From Dichetophora obliterata (taxonomy: Eukaryota; Arthropoda; Insecta; Diptera; Sciomyzidae): DNA of 64,000 nt. Positions within the stretch are counted from its first letter, which is position 1. Each line of letters opens with the position of its first letter. Under the pieces are notes generated by a model. It saw only the letters and a list, made by a program, of their open reading frames with translations. It searched no databases and was not told where the DNA came from. Positions 21,111 to 32,444 of this stretch are shown here, one piece after another. The stretch is from NCBI GenBank assembly GCA_963920525.1, contig OY986437.1, forward strand, positions 55,139,330-55,203,329, read 5' to 3'. The position numbers were made by a program, and so were the translations under genes.

Positions 21111-22350
21111 TTTAAAGCAGCATGAATTATATACAAGGTGCCGTAGAGATAGATTTAACTACCTCAAGTGGTGACTTTTCTTGATTAGGCGAGTAAAAAT
21201 ATGCAAGTATGAGGTTCATTCCCTCCCCCTTTGAGAGCTAGAGAGGAAAAACTTAAAAATATATGTCATTACATTTTACACCATATTACATTATATTTCT
21301 TAGCCGATTTCCAAAGTTTATATTTTGTTAAGAAGACAATCAAATTTACATTAAGTTGTTTTTAAAACGTTTTGCATAAAGTCACAATTAAGAAAGTTAT
21401 GAGCAACTAAATTCTAAAAAATTTTTTTAATTCTGTTTTTATAATAAATATTTCGACTATTAAATAAATTTTTTGATAATTTTTATGATATAATTTTTGT
21501 TTATGATAGAGTTTTCTATTGACTTCGTTTCTGATCTTGTCACAGTACTTGAGTACTTAATGTAAACATAACTACTTTTTCATTTTAAATTACCACACGT
21601 AAAACAATTAGCTTTTAGTGTGGTACGATTAGAAAAAGTTTTTGTATCATTGGTTTGAAGGTCATGTTGTCTCTTTCTCAAGATGCTATTGACTTTGGAG
21701 ATCGGTTAAGAGATAAATAAAATATAGAGTAAGACGTTACGATGCATATTATCAAGTTGTTTTCAATAATACAGGTGTCCCTGTTTATTTTCACATCACT
21801 GTATCTCTATCCAAATTTTTGACCTTTTTTTCATTGCCAAACATACTAGAATACATATATGCAAGAATTTTCAAACCTTTATTACTGCAATTTGGTAATT
21901 GCATACCTTTGTGGTAAGTAGCGTTCTTGGCTTAGATGTCTTTCAATAGAAAAAATTCGTTTTTATAAGAACATGCAAGTTGCTTAAAATTTCCAAGAAA
22001 TTGACACCATACAAACTTTCTTACCTGAAATACACAAAAAGGTTTAAGTTCTTATTTTGTTTTTTGGTGAAATAGAAAAAAACTCTATCAAAAATTAAAG
22101 TGTTGGCTTTCAAAGTAAATAACTCGGTCGTTCTACAAAGGATTGCATTAATTTTTTTGTTTGAAATTTTTATTAATTGTCCGTCAAATCTTGTTTCAAT
22201 CCTTTTCATTTTCTTTTCCCTTCTAATTTTTATAATTTTCCAAAAAAAAAGTTAACGAATTTCTTTATTTCGCAAAAAATGTTGGTAGAAATATTTGTTG
22301 TTGAAAAATATTCAAAACCAAAAATGACTTTTTAATGTTCTTTCATATGG
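21111..22350. other. No gene seen
   Basis: AT-rich sequence, no supported ORF, RNA gene or inverted terminal repeats. Confidence 0.5.
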
Positions 22351-22363
22351 CATGCATAAATGT

Positions 22364-22586
22364 TATAATAATAATAATAATAATAAACTTTCCATTTCAG
22401 CCCTTGGAAGGACTTTGACCTAGCTCGTATTTATCAATTGTGTTGTGCGTGCAGAGATGTGACGACCGAACAAAAAAATTAATTTAATTGAAAAACCTTT
22501 CTGTCTGAGCTGGAATTGAACCCGGGCTACCGCGGTTCTTTAGCTTAGGGGCCACGCACTCTACCCACTAGGCTACGGTCGCCACT
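22364..22586 (-). mobile_element. Complete tRNA-derived SINE with (TTA)n tail and 13-bp TSD
   Basis: On the minus strand the head (22586 down to about 22507) has an A box (TAGCCTAGTGGG) and a B box (GGTTCAATTCC), the two internal Pol III promoter elements of a tRNA gene. A body of about 110 bp follows, beginning CAGACAGAAAGG, and the element ends in a (TTA)n tail at 22386-22364. It is flanked by identical 13-bp direct repeats CATGCATAAATGT (22351-22363 and 22587-22599), the mark of LINE-driven insertion. Head and early body match other copies at 37.6-38.1 kb and 49.4 kb. Confidence 0.9.
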
Positions 22587-22667
22587 CATGCATAAATGTA
22601 GGTTTGATTTAAAGTTTCTATCGTAAAAATTTATAAACGTTTTATACGATCGAAAAATCAAGCCTAA

Positions 22668-23094
22668 AGGCTTGATTACCCAAGCGTAACGTGAGGTGGC
22701 GCAGCGGGATGTAGCGTAGTGCGGCGTTGCCTCGAGGTTAAGCGATTACCGAAATCGTAGCCCAACGTAGTTCAGGCGCCGTAGTGCAGGGCACTTATTT
22801 TATTTTAGTAGGCTTATTAACTTCTCCTCTTTAATAAAAGACTGCATCCTTTCTTATATAGTATTAAAATTTACAATTTTGTGAAAATATACAAAATTTT
22901 TCGCCTGTCACACAGCTGTCGAACTGTCAAAAATCGTAACGTTGCGTAGAAATCTATTTTCTACTGACTTATACGCTGCGTCACGCCACGTTACGATTTC
23001 GGTTACGACTTGTACACATTTATCATTCAACAGATTTTAGCTTGACAGTTCGCAACCTTGTGCTACGTTACCTTACGCTTGGGTAATCAAGCCT
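22668..23094. mobile_element. PIF/Harbinger-type MITE
   Basis: Ends AGGCTTGATTACCCAAGCG and the exact complement CGCTTGGGTAATCAAGCCT, with TAA on both sides (22665-22667 and 23095-23097), the 3-bp TWA duplication typical of PIF/Harbinger. The interior is partly palindromic (ACGTTACGATTTCGGTTACG near 22998 pairs with CGATTACCGAAATCG near 22742) and richer in G+C than its surroundings. No ORF. Confidence 0.88.
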
Positions 23095-23163
23095 TAACTA
23101 TCATCAAAATTTAAGATTTTTTTTTGTTTATTTTTATTTTTTTTGTTTGCATAAAAAGTAATG

Positions 23164-23396
23164 GTGTTGTGAAAGAATCATGACGATTTCTCAATTAGAT
23201 TCTGAGTTATACTCTCAAATATCCTTTTAAACACCGGCACAGCAACAACAGTGCCACCAACCAGGTCAAACTTAAAAACAAAACCATCTACAGACCCAGC
23301 CGCACACACACCAAATTTCATCAAAATTGGCCCAGCCGTTAAGGAGGAGTTTAGTGACAAAGCCATGTACAGAAGAATTTTATATATAAAGATATA
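23164..23396 (+). repeat. LINE/SINE-like 3' tail fragment
   Basis: The stretch around 23310-23396 (CAAATTTCATCAAAATTGGC, CAGCCGTTAAGGAGGAG) resembles the conserved 3' ends shared by many insect retroposons, with a TATATATAAAGAT end. It has no ORF of note on the plus strand. Limits and class are uncertain. Confidence 0.4.
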
Positions 23397-25692
23397 AAAC
23401 TTCCTGATTCACAGTGATCAGTGATATATTTCATAACATTTTGCGCTTTAATTGCAACTTTAATGTTCGGTCAACATTGCGTATGGGTAACATTTACTAG
23501 CATATAAAAGCAAATAAAAATATTCTCACTCAACAAATTGGATTTTTTTTTTATTAAATAATAAAAGTCTGCACATAAGCGAATTTCACTATAATTCGCA
23601 TTACACACCAGCAGTAAATTGCTTTCCAGCAGTGATAGATGGCAGCAAAACATGTACTTGTATAGTTGTTGCAACGCAGGTTTGAGTAAGTTTTTAACTT
23701 ATTAGCAGCAAAATGTGGCAAAAGTCAAAAGCATGCACTGAAAGCACGTACTGAAAATGAAATAACTATATAAAAAATTTTTTAAACTTAAGTTAATTAA
23801 TACATTTCATGACAGCCAAGCGCAATATTTCAAAAATGTAGCAATTGAAAAGATTGCAAAAAAAAAGACAGCCAAAGCAGAAAACTTATTTCTATAAAAA
23901 CTGATGAAAATTCATTGAAAGTTTTGGTTGCTTTGACAAATTTGCAGAAAGTGCAGCATAACAGCCGGATGCTGACTTCCATTAGCAAATAAAATAAATA
24001 GCGTGATTCGAAAAACTGAAGAACTAAATAAATGCTGGAAAAAAAATTGTAAATTAACATTCTTTTTCAATTTTTATAATTAATTCCAAGCAAATGCAAT
24101 GACTTCTGCAAAAATGCAAAAATATGTTTTTTTTGTTTCAATACAAATTTGATCAAATACAAAACTATTGTAAATTCAATTTCTTCAACTCATTACAAAT
24201 GCAGCATATCCTTGAAGTGTCACAGTGCTGTCCTGCGGTTTTTATGCTTGCACTTGTGTCTCTTCTCATACATACATAGTTTTGTAATAATAGCGGCGGC
24301 AAAAGCTTCAGCAGCGGCTCCACACTTGCACACAAAAGTGACAAAATTTGATAGTTTTAATGTTGTGCGTGCGACAGCTCAATGTCAGAGCCGTGCAAGT
24401 GTCAATGCGGCAATGTTCTATTTTACTTCTCTCCGCACCCCCTTTTTCATATAAAAGTGATCTGCTACAATACATTGAAATATGTGCAATGTCCTTGAGT
24501 ACGCGAGCGTGCATGTTTGGCACTGAAAATTTGTGTCTAACGGCTCAAAATCACTTGGGTACAATTTTAATGAACACCGCATTGTTTATTGCTGCATTGA
24601 ATCATCATTGAATTGCACTACAAACTGACCTCTGGCTGATATTGAGTAACACACACCCACACACGCACAAGTACCTCTTGTACCAAGTGAGAGTGTGTTT
24701 TGCGGCGTATGAGTGATATTTATTTCGTTATCGTCATGCGGAAAATGGATCAGTTCAGTTTATGTGAAGCGATTCAAATTGGAAAATCTTTTGAAATTCT
24801 ACTACATTGGTTAAGCACTTGATTGGCATCCAATTTTACAGCGGAACGAGTTGCATTTCAGCATAAATACACTCATTTATACATGAGAGCATAACGGCAT
24901 CGACAACAACATGACGTATGAGTGACATAACTGCTCATAAAGTTGCTGGTGTCCGTTCAATGGCGGCAGCATACCGCAGTGCGTATGAGAATAATTTTTC
25001 ATGATGCTTGTTTAAATTGTGTTTAGTGGCGGGATAAACATGAACAGCCCTGGTATTTTGTAACAATACGCTTTGCTGCACAATATTTGATATATCTTGA
25101 CTATTGAATGAATGCACTTAAATTGTGCATCGATTACCATATTGATTACTTTGGACGTTGCTTTATATTTGTGTCTATTAAAAAAGTAATATAAAATTAC
25201 CATGTTAAGAAATGCAATTGCCTCTCTGAAGCGTCTGAGAACCTTGATATTTCTGCTTTAAATTTTTAACTATCGTTTATTTACTAGACGACTTCGAAGA
25301 GTCAATTAAAGTGGACTGCAACTTCATTTGATTCAGTTATTAGTAAATTTTGATCCCTGGAATTATTGTTTTTTGTAATCTACGTTAAATTCGGAGAAAA
25401 AAACCTTTGGGGAGCATATGGATATGATGAATTTATTTTCTCCAAAATTGCATTTAAAGAATTTGATTTGATATTGAAGTGCACTGTGGCGTATGAGTGA
25501 TATTAAATTTAATAATATTTTTCCTATTTTAAACTTTAATGTAGATGAAAATAGCTTTAGATTGTACTTATTCATCCTTTTTAATTAACTGTTAAGCACT
25601 AAATGAAATGTTACTATAGTCAGTAAGATTTATAATCAGTAGAATGAATAAATAAATAAATAAAACAAAGTGTTCAAAAAGGTTAAGAATAG
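23397..25692. other. No gene seen
   Basis: AT-rich sequence without a supported gene. The phrase CGTATGAGTGATATT or a close variant recurs near 24707, 24915 and 25491, with no clear larger unit. Confidence 0.5.
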
Positions 25693-26075
25693 TAAAGGGT
25701 GTTTTTTAGCTGCATGAGAAGTTTCGATGGTTGTTGTCTACGATTTGTTAGTTGAGAATGTTAAACTGTGTTGAAATTCCTTTTCAGTAAGGTTTGGCAA
25801 ATCATTATGAATCATTTAAAGCCAGAACAACGCTTCCAAATTGTGGAATTTTACTTTGAAAAAAAGAAATCTGTTCGCAGAAAATCATAGAACACTTTTA
25901 ACGAGGAATTGTGTTTAGTGATGAAGTTCATTTCTGGTTAAATGTCTTCTTCAATAAGCAAAACTGCCATATATAGAGCGAAGATAATGCTCCAGCCATT
26001 AAATAATCACCGTTACATCCATTAAAATTGACTGTTTGGTGCGGTTTACACGTTGGCGGCATCATTCTTTATTTA
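25693..26075 (+). pseudogene. rosa-like mariner fragment, 5' end with internal deletion
   Basis: The left terminus TAAAGGGTGTTTTTTAG begins at 25693 and is the complement of the right end of the fossil at 21110, so both copies belong to one family. The ATG at 25807 gives NHLKPEQRFQIVEFYFEKK, the start of a mariner helix-turn-helix region. After a deletion the frame reaches FSDEVHFWLN and, after stops, LKLTVWCGLHVGGII. The rest of the catalytic domain and the right end are lost. Confidence 0.72.
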
Positions 26076-26303
26076 TAAGTGTTTTAGATTTTATTGCCTA
26101 AAATATTTTAAAAATGTTCTAGATTCTATTTTCTTAAAAAATTTTATAAAATACTAAGGCGATGAGGTGAGCAATGCGGCGGTGATTGAGGTTGTTGAAG
26201 TTCGACTGTCGTTCGAAAGTGGGTGAGGTGGTTGACGGAAACTCTGAGGAATCGTCGTTGTGGTCCTTATGTCCTAACCATGTGCTCCCCGGCTAGAGTA
26301 TGT
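26076..26303. other. Spacer before the minisatellite
   Basis: Two similar AT-rich phrases at about 26084-26160 (TTTAGATTTTATTGCC and TCTAGATTCTATTTTC) and a GGTGAG-rich stretch. No gene. Confidence 0.4.
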
Positions 26304-26862
26304 CCCTTGCGATCTGACGATGCGCCTATAAACTATGTGGTCCCTTGCGATCTGACGATGCGCCTAAAAGCTATGGGGTCCATTACGATCTGACGATGCG
26401 CCTAAAAGCTATGTGGTCGTCTATATGCTATGTGGTCGTCTATATGCTATGTGGTCTCTTGCGATCTAACGATACGCCTATGAGATATGTGGTCCCTTGC
26501 GATCTGACGATGCGCCTAAAAGCTATGTGGTCGTCTATATGCTATGTGGTCCCTTGCGATCTAACGATGCGCCTAAAAGCTATGTGGTCCCTTGCGATCT
26601 GACGATGCGCCTAAAAGCTATGTGGTCGTCTATATGCTATGTTGTTCCTTGTGATCTGATGATGCGCCTTAAAGCTATGTGGTCCCTTGCGATCTGACGA
26701 TGTGCCTAAAAGCTATGTGGTCCGTCTATATGATATGTTATCCCTTGCGATCTAACGATGCGCCTATAAGCTATGTGGTCCCTTGCGATCTGACGATGCG
26801 CCTATAAGCTATGTGGTCCCTTGCAATCTGACGATGCGCCTATAAGCTATGTTCGTGTCCTT
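26304..26862. repeat. Composite minisatellite of 38-bp and 19-bp units
   Basis: Twelve copies of a 38-bp unit (core CCTTGCGATCTGACGATGCG, then CCTAAAAGCTATGTGGTC) are interspersed with about five 19-bp units (CGTCTATATGCTATGTGGT). The short unit shares its GCTATGTGGT end with the long one, so it probably arose by deletion. Copies differ by a few bases. The open frames that run through are artefacts of the repeat. It is not a CRISPR array because units are contiguous with no unique spacers. Confidence 0.92.
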
Positions 26863-27221
26863 TGTCTCACCTGTTATCCTTGTCACCTTTTCTTCAGAAT
26901 GTTTTTACCGCAAATTCCTTCAGCAGCTTTTGTTTCCAGATTTCTTTACCAAGTCCTATATTATTCCTCTTCGCTTTGATGCCTCGTCAGCAACTGCTTA
27001 GTCAGATCGACTCTTCCCTTCGATAGTTCGTCAGCCAGTGTTTTATATGCCCAACCGCTTGCTTTGATTGTCTGCCAGCAACTGTTCAATAAGCCCAACC
27101 GCTCGCTTCAATTGTCTGCCAGGAACTCACTGTCTCCTCATCATTTAATTTCATTGCATACCTCTGCTGGTTGATCGTAGCAGCATCGCTATTAGCTAGT
27201 TATACTCATATTTTCCTTAAC
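26863..27221. repeat. Degenerate short repeats
   Basis: Phrases such as GCCCAACCGCTTGCTTTGAT and GTCTGCCAGCAACTG recur two or three times between about 26975 and 27125. No coding sequence seen. Confidence 0.45.
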
Positions 27222-27405
27222 ATGTTGACACCGCTCATTAGTGTTACCATACACTGCTACTCATGCTCTCGTCGACATGTTGATACCGCTCAGTAGTTTT
27301 CGAAAACATACGCATCGTGTTGCTGGGTCACCCTGGTCTCCCATCGAAGTACTCGCGGTCCTGTTGGCTCTTAATCAAATGTTGCTTATTGCTGGTGGCT
27401 TCCAG
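27222..27405 (-). repeat. 5S-rRNA-like dispersed repeat, copy 1
   Basis: On the minus strand the segment at about 27376-27320 reads GATTAAG, then GAGTACTTCGATGGGAGACC, closely matching the 3' half (box A/intermediate element/box C region) of eukaryotic 5S rRNA genes. The 5' half of 5S is absent. About 185 bp are shared with 28398-28580, including the GTTGACACCGCTCA end. It could be a 5S-derived SINE or a duplicated 5S pseudogene. Confidence 0.6.
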
Positions 27406-28397
27406 AGAACTGCAACAAGTAAATTGAAAATCAAGCTACTTGAAAAATATCAAACTTTGATACAATTCGCCTTACAATTCGCGACTGGCTTCTGAAAAAC
27501 GAATAATATGTCTGACGTGATTCTATTTTGTTTCTAACCCACATGAGTTGGTGGAAAAAGTCAAGTTTTCTGCTTTTCAACTCTGGTTTCGACTCTATGC
27601 GACTGCACTGCCGTTGGAAGCGACTAACGATCGTTTGTTTCGTTGCGGAGTTCGTGTAAATTTTTTCTGTTGTTATTGCCATAATATTAGCTGGCAACCC
27701 TGTTTCAAAATTTTATAATTTGGAAATTATGGCAACGGATTCAGATTCAGCGATCCATTTTTGGTGTACCATTTTTTTGCCAGTCCTGAATTCATAAAAA
27801 TACAAAAAATCAAGGTGGCAACTCTCTTGAATTTTAAAATTCTGACCTTAGATTCGAAATCAGCGAACCCTTAACACTGATAAATGATGTTTAAAACTCT
27901 TAAAAATACATATAATTAGGTGGCAATACTGTCGTAAAAATTTAGGTGGCAACCCTAACCTCCATCTAAAATTTTAAAACTGTGACATTATATTCGAAAT
28001 CAAATCCGTTGTCAAAATTTCAAAACTACAAGAATTCAAGCTCATTGAATTTTTTGGATACTTGCTTTAATTGGATACTTGCCTTCAATTTTAAGCTTTT
28101 CAAGCTTTTCAAGCTTTTTGCCGAAGTCATCAAGCTTTCCTTTACTTGAAACTTCGTGCCGTTCGCTTATAAGCTAGCATACTTGCAAGTCGCAAGCTGT
28201 CGTGGGATTTGACAGTGAAAATTTATATTACAACTATTTATATATTTATTATTTATTATATTAAATTACAAGCTATACTTGATTCAAAATTATTAAGCTC
28301 AAGCTAGCTTGAACTTGTATTTTAAGCAAGTACTTGAAATAGAGTTTCTGGTGGCTTCTCTGTTTCGCTGTTAGTCATTCGTACTCATGTTTACGGT
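27406..28397. other. No gene seen
   Basis: AT-rich. Runs of CAAGCTT and AAGCTTG in both orientations lie at about 28040-28340. Phrases like GGTGGCAACCCT recur between 27690 and 27960. No supported ORF. Confidence 0.45.
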
Positions 28398-28580
28398 AAC
28401 ATGTTGACACCGCTCAGTAGTGTTGCTCCGCTCTGATTCTAATGCTCTCGTCGACATGATAATACTGCTCAGTGGCTTTCGGAAACATACGCATCGTGTT
28501 GCTGGGTCACCCTGGTCTCCCATCGAAGTACTCGCGGTCCCGTTGGCGCTTAATCTAATGTTGCTAATTGTTGGTACTCA
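28398..28580 (-). repeat. 5S-rRNA-like dispersed repeat, copy 2
   Basis: Second copy of the repeat at 27222-27405, same orientation, with the same 5S-like block (about 28556-28498 on the minus strand, AGTACTTCGATGGGAGACC). Differences are scattered substitutions and a small indel, consistent with an older duplication or two insertions. Confidence 0.6.
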
Positions 28581-28663
28581 TGTTGCTCTTGGTCTTTAGC
28601 TTTGTGTATGCTGTTCTTGTTGTTGCTTAATTTTGTCGCATTGATCGTTGCTCACACCACATA

Positions 28664-30302
28664 CAGTATCGGACAAAACATTTGCAACTGTGAAACATTT
28701 CTTAAAAAATCATAAAAAATCCAAATATTTTTGAAAAATAATGTTTATTTGATTTGAAAAGTAACAAACATGTTTTAATACTTTGTTAAACTGAGGTAAT
28801 TAACATGAAATATTCTTCTTTAAAAAATAAAAACTTTACTTCACATCAAATCTATAGATGGACTAGACAAAACATTTGCAACTAATTAACATTTGAGCAA
28901 AAATATTAATTTCAATTAATATTTAGTAGCGAATCCATTATTTGCTATAACTTCCCTGCAGCGACGTGGCATTGAGCTTATTAAGTTGTGAATAATATCG
29001 ATCGGAATTTCATTCCAGGCCGTTTGAATCCGTTGAAAAAAATCTATCGAATTTTTCACATTTTCATGGTTTATTCTGCGTTTTACTATCTCCCAAAGGT
29101 TCTCAATGGGGTTAAGGTCTGGGGATTGCGCGGGCCACTCCAAAACATTAATCTTATTGTCGCTAAACCAAGTTTTTATAAGCTTAGACGTGTGTTTGGG
29201 ATCATTGTCTTGCTGGAACGTCCAGCGCAATGGCATTTCCCATTCAGCAAATGGCATCATCACGGTCTCTAATATACTTTTGTATACATGCTGATCCATA
29301 ATGCCGTCAATGCGGTAAATAGGGCCTACTCCTGCATCCGAAAAACATCCCCAGACCATAACATGCCCACCACCATGCTTGACAGTTTTGACGCAGTACG
29401 ATACTTGAAGTCGTTTTCCTCTGGGTCGCCTAACCCTGGTCATACCATCACTGCCAATCAAATTGAATTTCGATTCATCCGAAAAGAGGACCGATTTCCA
29501 TTGTTCAACTGACCAATTAAGGTGTCTTTTTGCAAATTGAACACGTTTGCTTTGGTTCCGCTTTGAAATCAAAGGTTTTCTGGCTGGGCGACAAGAAGGT
29601 AAGCCAGCATCAACCAAGCGACGACACACAGTTCTTGAAGAAATTGGCAACTGGTACTCTTCGACAAGTTGTGGAGCAGATGCAAAAGGTTTTTTCTTCA
29701 CATGTCTCACTAGCAAGTTGTCAACTAACTCTTCGTGTCGTTTTACGTGGGCGACCTCCATGGTGCTCCACATCAATTTTTTTAGTTTTACGATACCGAG
29801 ATATAATTCGCGAAATTGACGACTTATGCACTTTATACTTTTCTGAAATGTCTTTTTGGGAAAGTCCGCTATTAAAGTCATTAATTATATTCGTACGGAG
29901 TGCTTTTCCGAATTTGTTTGGACTCATTTTTTCGAAATAGTTCTTTTTTTTTATTATGTGGCTGCACAACCTTTCTTGCAAAATTGTTTTACAACTAACC
30001 TGAAAACTTCACCAACTTAGTTAGAACTTGGAATGTTCTGCATAATTATCTGTTGGAGTAACGGATTTTTGTTGTTGCATATGAGTTGCAAATGTTTTGT
30101 CTCACTCAGAATTTTATGAGATTAGAATTTTAAGAGAAGATCTTGCAATTTAAGAGAGGAACATGAAATATATATATACGCTTGATGGTTTAATTACAAA
30201 CAAAAATTACATGCAAAAAATAATAGTACACTGTAAAATATTTTATATTTTTATCGAAATCCTTATTTTCGTAACGAGTTGCAAATATTTTGTCCGATAC
30301 TG
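28664..30302 (-). mobile_element. Tc1-like element with IR/DR ends, nearly complete
   Basis: Terminal repeats start CAGTATCGGACAAAACATTT and, at the other end in complement, CAGTATCGGACAAAATATTT. TA flanks both sides (28662-28663 and 30303-30304). Each end holds a second inner copy of GACAAAACATTTGCAACT (about 28866-28883 and, inverted, 30085-30102), giving the IR/DR layout in which each end has two transposase binding sites. Length 1,639 bp is normal for Tc1. The transposase is on the minus strand with one frameshift. Confidence 0.92.
28916..29927 (-). pseudogene. Tc1-type DD34E transposase, one frameshift
   Basis: The start ATG at 29927-29925 gives MSPNKFGKALRTNIINDF and a paired-like helix-turn-helix (LSQKDISEKYKVHKSSISRI), with a GGRPRKT GRPR-like motif between the two DNA-binding subdomains. 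Near 29735 the frame shifts by one base and then stays open to the stop at 28916. The catalytic core is intact: FSDESKF, QQDNDPKHTS and SPDLNPIENLWE, with 34 residues between the second Asp and the Glu (DD34E). C-terminus ends FATKY. Total length about 337 residues, normal for the family. Only the frameshift appears to prevent function, so the copy is young. Confidence 0.92.
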
Positions 30303-30304
30303 TA

Positions 30305-31571
30305 TATATAAATAATGGTTAACTATTTATGTTGGCACAGGGTGCTTTGCTCAAAACATATATACAGTTATTATAGTTATTTTAAATTGTTTCTGACTAA
30401 TTTCCATTTGTAGTAAATAATAACTAAGTATTAGTTAAGTAATTAATTAATATAATATAAAAGAAAAGTATCTACAGATCAAGTACTTCATGTTTAAGAT
30501 AAAAAAAAAAAGAAATAGTTTGCTTATTATAACTCATGTGCTACACACTTGTTGATGATGATTATGCTTGTGTTGTTGTTTCTACATGTGCGGCAAAACT
30601 GGGGAAATGTTTTGTTTTGTCACACAACAAAAATAAAAAAATATTGTTTAATATTAGGAAATTTTTGTTTTCGTATTTTAAAAGTTGAAAACTTGAGAGC
30701 TCAGTAGTTTAGTTTGCGATCTCAATTAATGCGATTTCATTAAAGGATAAAGGCCTCACATTATTTAATTTATTAAACTATTAAGAATATTTGCTTTAGC
30801 AAAAAGTACTGAAATGTATAACATGAAAACTAAACTAAATTTTTTTTTAAATATTTCGGATGTGACACGAGAATGATTTTTACACTTTCTTTAAAATATA
30901 TAGATTTTCTGATGTATACAAGCGTGTGTCAACAGGTGTAGTGTGCGTATCATGTTTACAAAATTAGTACCAGTAATCGTGGTAAATAGCATTATATAGG
31001 TTACGTTTTGAGTATGTTCATTCTTGATTCCTTTATGCCTTTTTTCCCCCCTAAAACAAATCCTGCGGACGCCCATGTTGGTGGGTAAATTTTTCTCACT
31101 TTTGATTGTTTTGGGCTACTTTTATTGATATCTTTGAGATATTTAGATGATATTTGGGTTGGTTCTTAAAATGATCTAGTGCGAAGAAAGTGTGAAAAAG
31201 CTGTAGTAGCTGAACTCTATTGTAAACTCTATGATTGCATAAAAAGTTTTTTGCACTTCAGTATTAAAAACAGCAACTTCTCTTCTTAATTTATTACAAT
31301 AATTGCATTGTTGAAATAACAAGCCTCTTATTTAGTTTGTTTTAATTAAACAATTGTTAACATGGTTTTAGTTATTTTACATACTTTAATTGCTACATTA
31401 ACAACTTCTACTCTTGTAACTACATTATAAATTGTTGGTATTATTAACAACTTGATTGCTGTAAAATTAAATAACTTATTTTGTTAAGCCCAAAACAAAT
31501 GTAAAAAATACATTAAATTAATTCTAAATATTTTGCATTTACGATTTTTTTCTGGGTGGATGAATTAGATA
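30305..31571. other. No gene seen
   Basis: AT-rich sequence. The block at about 31035-31080 (TTTCCCCCCTAAAACAAATC then GCGGACGCCCATG) resembles the terminus of hAT elements with poly-G ends, but no partner was found. Confidence 0.45.
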
Positions 31572-31573
31572 TA

Positions 31574-32442
31574 CAGTTGCGGTCAAAATAATAGCAGTGC
31601 TTTTATATTTAGACATATCTGGATAAATAATACTAGTCTACAAAAGTTCGGATCCGGTAAGCCCATTATAATTCCTATATATATTTTCAACACTGGCTCC
31701 GAATCTGTACTCAGTTTTCTTCTATATTGTAAAATGTTCAAGATACAGGGTGTTTTACGCTTTTGCCAAGTTTTTAGTATTATTGATCTAGAATCTAACT
31801 ACTAATCATAAAATAAAAAATAATATTTTCTATTTTAGAAAAAATATCAACTTTTTCATCAATATATCAAATACTTTCGTGTCATGTGCTGTGGCGGAGT
31901 TAAAATTTTCAGATTATTCAACGAAATATTAACAAATTTTGTATCTTTTATTTTAGCGGAGCTGTTAGCATCCAAAGTTAGAGTTTAGAAAAAAACCTGT
32001 GATGAAGTGTATTTTTACATGAAAAACAGACATTTTAAATTTGGACGATTACAGCTCCGCTAAAATAAAAGATACAAAATTTGCTGATATTTTGTTGGAT
32101 AATCTCAACATTTTTGCTCCGCTACCGCACATGACACGATAGTGGTTGCTATATTGATTGATAAGTTGATATTTTTTCTAAAATACAAAATACTATTTTT
32201 TATTTTATGGTGAGAAGTTTAGATTCTAGATCAATAATACTAAACACGTGCCAAAAACGAAAACACCCCGTATCTGGACATTTTTACAATATAGAAGGAA
32301 ACTGAGTACAGATTTCGAAAGCAGCTTTGAAAGTACTTGTAGGAGCGATAATGGGTTTACCGGATCCGAAATAAGTAGACAAGTATTATTTATACAAACA
32401 TATCTCAATATAAGAGTACTGCTATTATTTTGACCACAGCTG
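31574..32442. mobile_element. Full-length palindromic Tc1/mariner-type MITE
   Basis: TA (31572-31573, 32443-32444) flanks ends CAGTTGCGGTCAAAATAATA and, in complement, CAGCTGTGGTCAAAATAATA. The whole 869 bp is one long inverted repeat: the arms, over 400 bp each, stay alignable to a short centre near 31985-32045 (TTTTAGCGGAGCTG pairs with CAGCTCCGCTAAAA). No ORF. Transcripts would form a long hairpin. A second, damaged copy lies at 34077-35440. Confidence 0.88.
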
Positions 32443-32444
32443 TA

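Noticed and set aside
24149..24611. Overlapping open frames of 71-101 residues on both strands
   Set aside because: No motif or codon signal; both strands are open by chance in a stretch of higher G+C.
26345..26697. Repetitive open frames; possible CRISPR-like array
   Set aside because: Contiguous minisatellite with no unique spacers, in eukaryotic DNA; the frames follow the repeat period.
27222..28580. Long terminal repeats of an LTR retrotransposon
   Set aside because: The two direct copies lack TG...CA ends, a primer-binding site or gag-pol between them; the 5S-like content explains them better.
28988..29940. Plus-strand open frames of 62-136 residues
   Set aside because: Antisense shadows of the Tc1 transposase.
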